A DNA stretch of 16,187 bases, from positions 1 to 16,187 of the forward strand of contig CALBTC010000545.1 in the NCBI GenBank assembly GCA_937967805.1, written 5' to 3'. The notes under the pieces are model-generated. The model was not told the origin of the DNA. It made no database searches and saw only the letters and a program-made list of their open reading frames with translations. A program made the position numbers and the translations under genes. The stretch comes from an uncultured Anaerolineaceae bacterium (GTDB lineage Bacteria; Chloroflexota; Anaerolineae; Promineifilales; Promineifilaceae). Shown here piece after piece: positions 1-7,797 of this stretch (positions are counted from its first letter, which is position 1; each line of letters starts with the position of its first letter).

Positions 1-678
1 GGAACCATACAAAACGACCTGCTCTAATTCGGCCGTGAGCGCACTGTCGGCAAAGCCGGCCTCGTTCACGATAATGTTGCGGAAGTTGCCCTCGTTTTCG
101 CTGGTGTTGTATAGGTAGTCACCATTAAAGATGATGTCGAAGCTGTTGGCCAGGCTGTTGAGCGGAATTTCGTCGGTTTCTACAAAAATGTTTAGGGTGA
201 ACAAATCTTCCTCAACGATGACATCGTACCGGGTGGGATCGCCCAACAGCAGTAGACGGCCGCCGCGCCGCACGAAGTTTTCTACTGCCCGAACCTCGGC
301 AGCCGAAAATTGCTCCAGCGGCGTGATGACGACAAAGGCGTTAACGGCGCGCAGGGCTGTGGCCAAGTCACCGCCGGTGTAGTAGACCATATCGGCACCA
401 CGAGCCGCGATACGGCCGTCCAGATACCCTATCTCGTCCAGGGTGAAGGCGTTGTTGTGGGCCTGGTCCAGCAGCACCAGCCCACCAAACTGTTCGGGCA
501 CATCAACAAAAGAAGCAGAGGCGGGGGTCGGCACGCTTTCCACGACGGAGGCCACATCGTAGGTTGGTGGTTCGGCCCGGTCGCCGCCGCCCAAGTTGTA
601 ATGTTGCAGGTAGCGAACGGCCGTTGGCCCGATGAGCAAGGCGATAAAAACAAGCAGCAGAATTAATCCTCGGCGCAT
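1..678 (-). CDS. Membrane-anchored DUF4350-like protein, C-terminus cut by the window edge
   Basis: The frame is open from the ATG at 678 to base 1 (226 codons, no stop), so the C-terminus lies outside the window. Residues 4-21 form one hydrophobic segment, followed by a Pro/Ala-rich linker (about 36-56). Residues 66-150 match the DUF4350 / GldG-like pattern: a strand ending LLDQAHNNAFT, a helix and RGADM strand, then FVVITP and FVRRGGRLLLLGDP. This is a GATase-like Rossmann fold with no visible nucleophile. Such domains are often linked to Gld-type ABC exporters or occur as extracytoplasmic proteins; no reaction is established. The start lies 10 bp after the sppA stop, and an AAGGA overlaps that stop, so the two genes are cotranscribed. 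The fold call is fairly secure; the function is unknown. Confidence 0.8.
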   Translation of the reverse strand, partial: MRRGLILLLVFIALLIGPTAVRYLQHYNLGGGDRAEPPTYDVASVVESVPTPASASFVDVPEQFGGLVLLDQAHNNAFTLDEIGYLDGRIAARGADMVYYTGGDLATALRAVNAFVVITPLEQFSAAEVRAVENFVRRGGRLLLLGDPTRYDVIVEEDLFTLNIFVETDEIPLNSLANSFDIIFNGDYLYNTSENEGNFRNIIVNEAGFADSALTAELEQVVLYGS

Positions 679-688
679 AATCAAATCC

Positions 689-1567
689 TTACTGGTTGGC
701 AGGCAGTTCCATGTAGCGGTAATAGATGCCCGGCGGCAAGTCCGTGGGAATGGCCCACAGCTTCTCCTGGTCGATGGCCGGCACCTGGTAGGTGCCAAAG
801 GAAACCGGGCCTTCATCGCCAAAGGTCAGCGGGTATAGCTCCACCACTTCGTAGTTGCGAATACCGGCCAGTTCGGCCGCTTTGTCAATCGCTTCGCTGG
901 TGGAAATGATGCCGTCGATAAGACCCAATTCCAGAGCACGCACGCCGTCAAAAATCTCGGCGCGGGACAGTAAATCAAGGTCGGCGTTTAGATTTTCTCC
1001 TCGACCATTGGCGACAGCTTGTAAGAAGGCAAACTTCAACGTTTCGGCGCGGCGAATGGTGCCGTCGCGCGTGCCGCCGAACGACTTGTAAGGACCTGTG
1101 GTCAGGATTTCTTCTTCCAAAAAGGGCTCATCGGGCAGGGCGCTGATGACGCCAATACTGCCGATGGCCGAACCCGGCTTGGCGTAAATGGCATCGGTGG
1201 CGGCGGCGATGTAGTAGGCACCGCTGGCGGCCAAAAAGTCTACCGTGGCCACCACGGGCAAATCGTTGCGCGCCGCCAACACGTCTAAGTACAAATCTTC
1301 GCTGTCAGAGGCGGTGCCGCCGGGGCTGTTGATGACGATGACCACCGCCTCAATGGCCGGATCGTTGCGAGCATAGGTTAGCTGCTCACGAAACTCAAAA
1401 GCGCTGGCGTTAGAGATTTCGTAATTGAGCCGGATGACGCCAATTTGCGGTTTGGGCACGATTCTGGGAGCCAGGAAAAGACCAAGTCCCAGCGGCAGCA
1501 CAATGGCAATTAGAATTAAGAGAATGAAACGCAACGGGGAACGGCCGTTGCCGTTATCTTGCACCAT
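689..1567 (-). CDS. sppA: Signal peptide peptidase SppA-like, S49 family membrane serine protease
   Basis: A 292-aa protein that probably cleaves residual signal peptides in the membrane. One transmembrane helix spans about residues 14-33; the catalytic domain lies outside. Visible motifs are INSPGG (79-84), FLAASGAYY with the likely nucleophile Ser115, and GSIGVI (136-141). The likely general base is Lys161 in GPYKSFGG, in the Ser/Lys arrangement of short Bacillus-type SppA. The length fits the single-domain form rather than the double-domain E. coli form. The ATG at 1567 is chosen because AAAAGGAG ends 5 nt before it; an upstream in-frame ATG at 1642 lacks such a site and would put a hydrophilic 25-aa extension before the membrane helix. 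It is the first gene of an operon with the DUF4350-like gene. Confidence 0.92.
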   Translation of the reverse strand: MVQDNGNGRSPLRFILLILIAIVLPLGLGLFLAPRIVPKPQIGVIRLNYEISNASAFEFREQLTYARNDPAIEAVVIVINSPGGTASDSEDLYLDVLAARNDLPVVATVDFLAASGAYYIAAATDAIYAKPGSAIGSIGVISALPDEPFLEEEILTTGPYKSFGGTRDGTIRRAETLKFAFLQAVANGRGENLNADLDLLSRAEIFDGVRALELGLIDGIISTSEAIDKAAELAGIRNYEVVELYPLTFGDEGPVSFGTYQVPAIDQEKLWAIPTDLPPGIYYRYMELPANQ

Positions 1568-1572
1568 ACCAA

Positions 1573-1580
1573 CTCCTTTT
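1573..1580 (-). promoter_or_regulatory. Ribosome binding site that sets the sppA start
   Basis: AAAAGGAG on the minus strand, 5 nt before the ATG at 1567. It favours this start over the longer in-frame option at 1642. Confidence 0.75.
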
Positions 1581-1610
1581 AGCAGGCTATCATATTGCAG
1601 ATGCCGCTGT

Positions 1611-1639
1611 AGGATAGCATGTTGAGATAGGCAAAGCAA
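1611..1639 (-). promoter_or_regulatory. Candidate sigma70-type promoter for sppA
   Basis: Minus strand: TTGCTT (1634-1639), a 17-bp spacer, then TATCCT (1611-1616) preceded by TG plus one base, an extended -10. Each box matches consensus only partly, but the spacing is ideal and the position fits a 5' UTR of roughly 40 nt before the ATG at 1567. Prediction only. Confidence 0.4.
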
Positions 1640-1693
1640 CACGCCGGCCAGCGGGCGACAGCGACAATCGTTTTATGATTTGCCAGGGCCTTA

Positions 1694-1702
1694 TGTTAAA
1701 AT
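1694..1702 (+). promoter_or_regulatory. Candidate extended -10 promoter for recF
   Basis: TGTTAAAAT fits the TG-N-TAAAAT extended -10 form and lies about 60 bp before the recF ATG in the sppA/recF divergent gap (1568-1765). No good -35 is present at 17-18 bp, so this is weak evidence. The rest of the gap shows no other gene or clear structure. Confidence 0.35.
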
Positions 1703-1765
1703 GCACAAATCCTACCGACTAATGAGATAAACACGGAAAAAGGATGTAAGCAGCCATAAACACCC

Positions 1766-3001
1766 ATGCATATTAACCACCTTTCATTAACCAATTTTCG
1801 CAATTACGGCCGTCTAGAACTCTCTCTTCCCCAAGGGCCCGTTTTGCTATATGGCAACAACGCCCAGGGCAAAACCAACTTACTTGAAGCAATCTACTAT
1901 CTGGCCACCACCCGCTCCCCCCATGCTGATAACGATGCCCAACTGCTAAACTGGAACGCCGCCCAATCCGAGGAACCGGTGGTTGTGGGGCGACTGGTGG
2001 CCAGCGTGGCTACCGCCCAACAAACGCACCAGCTAGAAATGCGGCTCATCCAGGAACAAAAAGCAAGTCCCTCCCGCACGCGCAACTTTAGCTTTCGCCG
2101 CGAGGCATTGCTAGACCGGCGCAAGGTGCGCCTGATGGACCTGCTGGGAGCGATGCGTGTGGTGCTCTTTTTGCCGGAAGATATTCAACTGCTTACCGGC
2201 TCGCCGGCCAACCGCCGCCGCTACATGGATATTACTTTGTGCCAGATTGATCCGGTTTACTGCCGCACCTTGTCCAATTACAATAAGGTGCTAGAGCAGC
2301 GCAATGCCGTTTTGCGGCAAATTGCCGAAGAGCAGACTGGGCGTGATATGCTGCCCATTTACACCGAAAAGCTGGTCAGCCTGGGCAGCGACATTTTTTT
2401 GCGGCGGGCAGCATTCATTGCCAATATCAGCCGGGAAACCCAGCGCATTCATTACGAAGCGTTGACGGAAGGGCGCGAATCCATTCGCCTGATCTACCAT
2501 CCCCGTTTTTACCTTAAAAAGAGCAAGATTGCTGCCAAAGATAAGCTTCGTCCGGCCGAATTAAGCGAGTGGCTAGAAACAGATCCGGGACAGTCAGAAA
2601 TAGTTACAGAACGTTTTGCTACACTGTTACAAGAATCTTTAGCAACTGATATTGCGCGCGGGGCCACAACCGTTGGTCCACATCGGGATGATTGGTCTTT
2701 TCAGCTAAACGGCCGTTCCCTGGGCAGCTTTGGCTCTCGTGGTCAGCAGCGCACCGCCATCCTTGCATTAAAAATGGGCGAAATCAACTGGATGACAACC
2801 CAAACCGGCGAACGTCCTATTTTACTATTGGATGAAGTAGTGGCAGAATTAGATGAACAGCGTCGGAGTGCCCTGCTCAGTTCCGTCACCGACACCACGC
2901 AAGCGATTCTGACAGCGACGGACCCCGGTATGTTTACAGACACATTTCTGCAGCAAGCAACGCGCATGGAAGTTGAAAACGGCCGTGTTAATGTAATGTA
3001 A
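1766..3001 (+). CDS. recF: DNA replication and repair protein RecF
   Basis: RecF is an SMC-like ATPase that loads RecA at gapped DNA with RecO and RecR. The 411-aa product opens with the family signature LTNFRNYGRLEL, then Walker A GNNAQGKT (30-37, Lys36). Near the C-terminus it has the ABC-type signature FGSRGQQRT and Walker B LLLDEVVAELD, where RecF usually reads DD or DEV and ELD. It is longer than E. coli RecF (about 357 aa); the extra length is in lobe II, around residues 60-115 and 250-290. No strong Shine-Dalgarno precedes the ATG (AGGATG is about 20 nt upstream). It is not next to dnaA/dnaN here. A cyclase gene follows after 47 bp on the same strand, so cotranscription is possible. 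Confidence 0.95.
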   Translation: MHINHLSLTNFRNYGRLELSLPQGPVLLYGNNAQGKTNLLEAIYYLATTRSPHADNDAQLLNWNAAQSEEPVVVGRLVASVATAQQTHQLEMRLIQEQKASPSRTRNFSFRREALLDRRKVRLMDLLGAMRVVLFLPEDIQLLTGSPANRRRYMDITLCQIDPVYCRTLSNYNKVLEQRNAVLRQIAEEQTGRDMLPIYTEKLVSLGSDIFLRRAAFIANISRETQRIHYEALTEGRESIRLIYHPRFYLKKSKIAAKDKLRPAELSEWLETDPGQSEIVTERFATLLQESLATDIARGATTVGPHRDDWSFQLNGRSLGSFGSRGQQRTAILALKMGEINWMTTQTGERPILLLDEVVAELDEQRRSALLSSVTDTTQAILTATDPGMFTDTFLQQATRMEVENGRVNVM

Positions 3002-3015
3002 CTAACAAGGAACCC

Positions 3016-3038
3016 GGTGTTATCTAGTCGTTAACACC
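3016..3038 (+). other. Small inverted repeat between recF and the cyclase gene
   Basis: GGTGTTA (3016-3022) and TAACACC (3032-3038) form a 7-bp perfect stem with a 9-nt loop, ending 10 bp before the cyclase GTG start. No T-tract follows, so it is not an intrinsic terminator. It could be an operator or an mRNA hairpin near the ribosome site. The role is not known. Confidence 0.4.
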
Positions 3039-3048
3039 CATTAATCGA

Positions 3049-5022
3049 GTGAATAGTATCGTGAACCACACCAACAATGAATCATCTGTCGTACTTATTA
3101 TTGACGACATGCGTGAAAACCGACTGTTGCTATCATCGCAGCTCAGGTTGGATGGACACAATATCATTGAAGCCAGCGGTGGGCAAGATGGTATTGCTAT
3201 GGCCCAGGAGCACGATCCTGATCTCATCTTGTTAGACGTCATGATGCCCGACCTCAACGGGTTTGAAGTCTGCAAAATCCTCAAGAGTGACCCCCAAACA
3301 CACCTTATTCCCATCATCATGATCACCGCTCTGAGCAAGGTGGAATCTCGCATTGAAGGCAAGAAGGCCGGTGCCGATGAGTTTCTCTCCCGCCCCCACA
3401 TCCGGGAAGAGCTGCTGGTGCGCGTTCGCACCCTAATTCAGCTTAAACGGGCCCGCACCAACCTGGAAGAAGAACGCCACCGCCTACAGCTGCTGTACAA
3501 CATCAGCCGGGCCGTCAGCACCCAGCTAGACCTGGAATCGATGATGTCTACCATCATCACCCAAACGCAAGCGGCCGTGGGTGCCACCAAGGGCAACATC
3601 ATGCTGCTCAACGAGCAGGAAGAGGTGTACCACAAATTTATCGTTCGGGCGGGTTCCCCCATTGAGATTAGCGACCGGGTTACCGAAGAAGTGATGACGC
3701 GCGGGCTGGGCGGTTGGCTGGTTGCTAATAAGCGGAGTGAAATTATTCAGGACATTCGGCAAGATAATCGCTGGGTCACCCTGCCGGATGATGAGGGGGA
3801 AACCGGTTCGGCCATTGGCGTACCGCTGATTGGTTCAGATCGCATTGTTGGTATCCTCATTTTGAACCATCCCGACGTCGGCTACTTCACCGAAGAGCAT
3901 CGGGAACTGTTGATTGCTTTAGGCAGCACCGTCTCCACGGCGATTGCCAACGCACATCTTTTCACCGAAATCAGTGAAGAACGACGCAAATTGGAAGCAA
4001 TTCTGGCCCAGGCGACCGATGCCATCGTCACCACCGACGAAAATTGGAACATCTCTCTATTTAACCAAGCTGCAGAGCGTCTTTTTGGCCTTAAATCGGA
4101 AGATGTTGCCGGCAAATATATTGGAGATGTTAAGCCCCTCAGCGTCTTACTCACGCTTTATAGCAACGGGAGCAACCACGCCAGTGCGCAGGAAATTAAC
4201 CTGGAAAACGGCAATACGTTGTATACCAGCGTTTCACCAATTCACGGCGTGGGGTATGCGGCCGTTCTCCAAGACATCACCGAACTCAAACGGATTGAAG
4301 AGTTTCGCCTGGAGCAGGAACGGAGCAAAAAGCAGGAGATTAAAGAAACGTTCTCCCGCTACATGGGTCCCAGTTTGGTCGATTATGTACTTTCTCATGA
4401 ACCTGGGCTAATGGCCCGGCGCGAGCGACGGCACGCCGTGGTGATGTTTGCCGATTTACGCAGCTCTACCCGCTTCATCCGGCTGGTTGAGCCTAATGAG
4501 GTCATTGCCCGCCTGAATCGCTTTTTTACCCAGATGACCGAAGTTGTTTACCAATTTGAAGGGACTATCTTTGAATTAACCGGCGATGAAATCCTGGTGG
4601 CTTTTAACGCCCCGTTTGACCAGGCAGATGCCTCCAGACGTGCTTTGGAAACGGCCGTTGCCATGCACCAGCGTTTTAACGCCCTGCGGGTTGAGCTATT
4701 TGAAGGGCTTTCCTCCAGCTTCGGCATGGGCATTGGCATTGACCAGGGGAATGTGATTGTGGGCAATGTCGGTGCCGAAACCCGGATGACCTTTCGTATG
4801 GTAGGTGATGCCGTCAACACCGCCCACCGCCTGGTAGACATTGCCGCCGATGGTCAGATTGTCATTTCTGAAAGCGTTTATGCAAATCTGGAAACAGATT
4901 CTGACGAACTCTTACAGTTTAACCCGCTAGAGGCGATGGGCGAAGTAGAACTTCGCGGCAAAGACGAACCGGAACGCCTCTATCGCATTCATATTCCCCG
5001 TGAACAGATGCGTCAGGAATAA
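3049..5022 (+). CDS. REC-GAF-PAS-class III nucleotide cyclase
   Basis: A soluble multidomain signalling protein of 657 aa. The receiver spans about residues 14-130: acidic pair D19 D20, phospho-acceptor D63 in LLDVMMP, Thr93. The usual Lys of the KP motif is Arg115 (SRP). A GAF domain spans about 150-305 and a PAS about 312-415, then a short coiled coil and a class III cyclase domain at about 458-640. Metal-binding Asp469 (FADLRSST) and Asp513 (LTGDE) are present, as are Asn590 and Arg594 (GDAVNTAHRL), so catalysis looks possible. The purine-selecting positions are Glu509 and Arg583 rather than Lys and Asp/Thr, so cAMP as product is not certain. GTG at 3049 or GTG at 3061 could be the start; neither has a clear Shine-Dalgarno. 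The gene converges on rsmG with only 3 bp between stops. Confidence 0.93.
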   Translation: MNSIVNHTNNESSVVLIIDDMRENRLLLSSQLRLDGHNIIEASGGQDGIAMAQEHDPDLILLDVMMPDLNGFEVCKILKSDPQTHLIPIIMITALSKVESRIEGKKAGADEFLSRPHIREELLVRVRTLIQLKRARTNLEEERHRLQLLYNISRAVSTQLDLESMMSTIITQTQAAVGATKGNIMLLNEQEEVYHKFIVRAGSPIEISDRVTEEVMTRGLGGWLVANKRSEIIQDIRQDNRWVTLPDDEGETGSAIGVPLIGSDRIVGILILNHPDVGYFTEEHRELLIALGSTVSTAIANAHLFTEISEERRKLEAILAQATDAIVTTDENWNISLFNQAAERLFGLKSEDVAGKYIGDVKPLSVLLTLYSNGSNHASAQEINLENGNTLYTSVSPIHGVGYAAVLQDITELKRIEEFRLEQERSKKQEIKETFSRYMGPSLVDYVLSHEPGLMARRERRHAVVMFADLRSSTRFIRLVEPNEVIARLNRFFTQMTEVVYQFEGTIFELTGDEILVAFNAPFDQADASRRALETAVAMHQRFNALRVELFEGLSSSFGMGIGIDQGNVIVGNVGAETRMTFRMVGDAVNTAHRLVDIAADGQIVISESVYANLETDSDELLQFNPLEAMGEVELRGKDEPERLYRIHIPREQMRQE

Positions 5023-5025
5023 TTT

Positions 5026-5751
5026 TTATAACGGCCGTTTGCCCGGCACCCCCACCCGGCGCGGATATTTGGCCGGTGTTTGCCCCAACTTACGAATCAC
5101 AACAAAATAATGCGGCAGATCTCTGCCCGGCAAGGTAACCTGCCCCAGCTCAGGCGTCGAGCCGCCCAGCAGCTTGATTGCTTCAGCAGCATTTTCAATC
5201 TCTGCCTGGACACCCTCCCCTTTTTGCGCCAGCATGTTGCCCCCAACGCGACACAGCGGAAGTAAATATTCCACCAACACGCGCAGTTCTGCCACGGCGC
5301 GGGCCACGGCCCAATCATACTGCTGCCGATGCTGTGGCAGTTGGCCCAGCAGTTCGGCGCGGTCGGTCAACACGGTGACGTCGTCCAGGGCCAATTCGGC
5401 AATCACTGCCTGCAAGAACTGTCCTTTTTTAGCCACGCTTTCAACCAGGGCAAGTTTTAGCTGCGGGAACAATATTTTGAGCGGCAGGCCGGGAAAGCCA
5501 GCGCCTGTACCCACATCAATCAGGGAACTGCCGTTTAAATCCCCCATCACCCTGGCACAGCTTAACGAATCGAGAAAATGGCGCAGGCGAATGTCTGCCG
5601 GTTGGCGAACGGCCGTTAAGTTCATCCGTTCATTCCAATCCAGCAGCAGCGCCTGATATTGAGCAAATTGAGCTAGTTGCTGCGAGGTTAATGGTATGCC
5701 TAACTGCTCAGCCCACTGGCCAAATTCGGTCCATTCCGTAGAAAACGTCAT
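5026..5751 (-). CDS. rsmG: 16S rRNA (guanine(527)-N7)-methyltransferase RsmG
   Basis: RsmG (GidB) uses S-adenosylmethionine to make m7G527 in the 530 loop of 16S rRNA. At 241 aa the protein has normal family length. Visible signatures are WNERMNLTA (39-47), RHFLDSL (57-63), SAM-binding motif I LIDVGTGAGFPG (77-88), the acidic strand end LALVES, and the conserved C-terminal YPRRVGVPGKRPL. The start ATG overlaps the stop of the upstream substrate-binding protein gene in an ATGA junction and lacks a strong Shine-Dalgarno, which points to translational coupling. Loss of RsmG in other bacteria gives low-level streptomycin resistance. No mnmG or parA/parB neighbour is seen here, unlike in many genomes. 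Confidence 0.96.
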   Translation of the reverse strand: MTFSTEWTEFGQWAEQLGIPLTSQQLAQFAQYQALLLDWNERMNLTAVRQPADIRLRHFLDSLSCARVMGDLNGSSLIDVGTGAGFPGLPLKILFPQLKLALVESVAKKGQFLQAVIAELALDDVTVLTDRAELLGQLPQHRQQYDWAVARAVAELRVLVEYLLPLCRVGGNMLAQKGEGVQAEIENAAEAIKLLGGSTPELGQVTLPGRDLPHYFVVIRKLGQTPAKYPRRVGVPGKRPL

Positions 5752-7619
5752 TGTGAACGGCTGCGCTCCAGCGCTTTACGATCCATGTCGATTATATAGC
5801 TATCATACTGTTCGCCACCAAACCGTGCCGGTGGGTAAGTCAGCCAATTTTGCACTAAAGTCACATTACCGCGCACGTACAGCGGCACCAGGGGAAATAC
5901 CCCTTCGTCACCAAACAGCATGTTTTCGATTTGGCGATAAAGTTTTTGCCGCTCGGCAGGGTCTGTTGTCGTAGCCGCTTGTTGGATCAAGGCATCTACT
6001 TCGCTGCACGGCCGTATTTCACGGTTCTCACTCTCCTGACAATGTACCAGATCGCCCAGCCAATTGTGGGCATCCGGATAGTAAGAAGCCCAGGCCAATT
6101 CCCAGATGTCTGGCCGTGCCGCCCCCGCATCTGAGCGCGTGTTGGCCAGAAGCGTGCCAAACTGCACCTGTTCAATCTGGAACTGGCCCTCGGCACAGCC
6201 CAATTCTTTTATCCACATTTGGATAATTAATTCAGCCTGTAACAAAGACAAATCCGACGAGGAAACCATAAATCGAATGTCGGGCATGAGACGGCAGCTG
6301 CCAAAACCACTCTCGGCCATTTGTAATCGGGCAAAGTCAGGACTGTAGCCCAATCCAACCTCATCTACAGCCAGGGCACCAAACACGCCGGGCGGAATGA
6401 GATGGCGCATGGGGAGGGCCTGGCCACCATACATCTCCTCCACAAGCGCTTCCCGGTCGATGGCTGCACTAAATGCCCGGCGCACGGCCGGTTCTCTAAA
6501 AACACCGCTCTGAAAGTTAAAGTTTAGATAAAGCAGCGTTTGCTGGTTGACTACCTGTAACTGCTGCAAAGTTGAATTGGGCGCGTTGCTCAAATCAGCA
6601 TTTGTGGCGTCAATTACGTCCAGCGATTTTGCTTCCCATAAACCCAGGGCAATGTCGTCTGTGTCTACGTAGTTGATTCGGACAATTTCGGTATTGCCCT
6701 GGAAGGGGATGGGCCACAAGGTGTTGCGCTGCAAGGTAGAAAAGTTGGCATTGAGCGGCATGAAGGGGCCACTGGTAAGCAGTGGTAAGCCGTCTTGAAC
6801 GGCCGTTTGCCAATTGTCGCTATTGATTTCTTCCTCACCTTCTTCAGTCTCAAAAAGCTCCGGGGGCAACGGCCGCATATACCAAAGCGTAGTGATGGTC
6901 AAAAAGTGGGCCGCAGGGCGATTCAAACTAATTTGTAGTGTGGTGTCATTCAACGCCTGGACGCCAATATTGGCTAAATCGGCCGGCGTCGCGTTGGCCT
7001 GTTGATGAGCCTGTTCACAGCCCTCGATTAAAAAAAGAACAAAAGCATCGGGCGTATCCGTTTCACGGGCGCAGGCGCGCCGGATAGCAAACACCATGTC
7101 GCTGGCAACAACAGGGCGCACTGCTTCGGCAATGACATAACCATTGACGGTTTGTCCACTAGGCTGCACCCAAAAAATGTCGTCGCGTAGTTGAAAGGTC
7201 CAGGTACGGCCGTTGTCAGAGACCTCCCATTCGCGCGCCAATGCCGGGTCCACCTGGTTTGTTTCGTGGTTGTAGCGGGTTAAACCCACAAATAAGTTTT
7301 CGATTAAATCAATCCCATCGGGATCATTGGTCGCTTGCGGATCAATATTGGGCACCGATTCGCGCACGAAGCTCAGGTCCAACACCACCGGATCATCATC
7401 TTCTACAGGTGTTGGTACAAGGGTAGGGGTTGGCGTTGGCTCTAAAATACGAGTGACCACCAACTCTTCACCAGCAATGGTAAACACTTCCGTTACAACA
7501 ATAGGTGGTACTTCTTGGCTATCTTGGCATGCCGAGAACAAAACGATTCCGCATATAATGAATGCGGCAACGCTCAAAAGAAAAGTTGTGCGGTACTTGT
7601 TATAATTGCTCTCTATCAC
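5748..7619 (-). CDS. ABC transporter family-5 substrate-binding lipoprotein (peptide/oligopeptide type)
   Basis: A 623-aa secreted lipoprotein of the SBP_bac_5 (DppA/OppA) family, which captures peptides, sugars or metal chelates for an ABC importer. The N-terminus has basic residues, a hydrophobic stretch (12-28) and a lipobox-like FSAC with lipidation candidate Cys31. A linker with TPTPT (62-66) follows. The mature part shows family motifs: VGLTRYN, LAREWEVSDNGRTWTFQLRDD, VVASDMVFAIRR, VRRAFSAAIDREALVEEMY and ELAWASYYPD. Cysteines outside the lipobox are spaced in a way that suggests disulfides. The start is GTG at 7619 with no visible Shine-Dalgarno; a predicted promoter puts the transcript start near it. 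No permease or ATPase genes are adjacent, so it is an orphan in this window. It overlaps rsmG by 4 bp. Confidence 0.93.
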   Translation of the reverse strand: MIESNYNKYRTTFLLSVAAFIICGIVLFSACQDSQEVPPIVVTEVFTIAGEELVVTRILEPTPTPTLVPTPVEDDDPVVLDLSFVRESVPNIDPQATNDPDGIDLIENLFVGLTRYNHETNQVDPALAREWEVSDNGRTWTFQLRDDIFWVQPSGQTVNGYVIAEAVRPVVASDMVFAIRRACARETDTPDAFVLFLIEGCEQAHQQANATPADLANIGVQALNDTTLQISLNRPAAHFLTITTLWYMRPLPPELFETEEGEEEINSDNWQTAVQDGLPLLTSGPFMPLNANFSTLQRNTLWPIPFQGNTEIVRINYVDTDDIALGLWEAKSLDVIDATNADLSNAPNSTLQQLQVVNQQTLLYLNFNFQSGVFREPAVRRAFSAAIDREALVEEMYGGQALPMRHLIPPGVFGALAVDEVGLGYSPDFARLQMAESGFGSCRLMPDIRFMVSSSDLSLLQAELIIQMWIKELGCAEGQFQIEQVQFGTLLANTRSDAGAARPDIWELAWASYYPDAHNWLGDLVHCQESENREIRPCSEVDALIQQAATTTDPAERQKLYRQIENMLFGDEGVFPLVPLYVRGNVTLVQNWLTYPPARFGGEQYDSYIIDMDRKALERSRSQ

Positions 7620-7625
7620 GGCGTC

Positions 7626-7654
7626 ATGCTATCCCATGCAAAACAGGGTGACAA
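7626..7654 (-). promoter_or_regulatory. Candidate promoter for the substrate-binding protein gene, possibly leaderless
   Basis: Minus strand: TTGTCA (7649-7654), 17-bp spacer, TAGCAT (7626-7631). The predicted transcript start falls within a few bases of the GTG at 7619, which would give a leaderless or near-leaderless mRNA and explain why no Shine-Dalgarno is seen. Prediction only. Confidence 0.4.
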
Positions 7655-7731
7655 GTTTTTTTAAGCAACTGCTTGGTAAACAGGTTACATCATTTCAGTG
7701 GCATCAAGTTCAATGAAGCAAATTTCCATGG

Positions 7732-7760
7732 TTGCATGCTTATGGAGCGAGTAGTAATAT
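7732..7760 (+). promoter_or_regulatory. Candidate promoter for the REC-GAF-PAS gene
   Basis: TTGCAT (7732-7737), 17-bp spacer, TAATAT (7755-7760); TATAGT overlaps at 7758-7763 as an alternative -10. It lies about 38 bp before the ATG at 7798. Together with the minus-strand candidate it makes the 178-bp gap 7620-7797 a divergent control region. I see no other structure in that gap. Confidence 0.4.
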
Positions 7761-7783
7761 AGTGAAGTTATCACCTTCCAGCT

Positions 7784-7788
7784 AAGGA
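7784..7788 (+). promoter_or_regulatory. Ribosome binding site that sets the REC-GAF-PAS start
   Basis: AAGGA, 9 nt before the ATG at 7798. It abuts an upstream in-frame TTG at 7789 with zero spacing, which rules that TTG out as the start. Confidence 0.75.
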
Positions 7789-7797
7789 TTGAACCTT

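Noticed and set aside
1568..1642. In-frame N-terminal extension of sppA to an ATG at 1642
   Set aside because: A good ribosome site lies right before the ATG at 1567, and the extension contains the predicted promoter -10.
3944..4411. 155-codon plus-strand open frame in another phase
   Set aside because: Overlaps the GAF/PAS part of the cyclase gene and has no family features.
5023..5025. Bidirectional terminator between the cyclase gene and rsmG
   Set aside because: Only 3 bp separate the stops, and no hairpin with T-tracts is seen around them.
5174..5656. 160-codon plus-strand open frame
   Set aside because: Antisense shadow of rsmG; low-complexity Ser/Ala/Arg-rich product.
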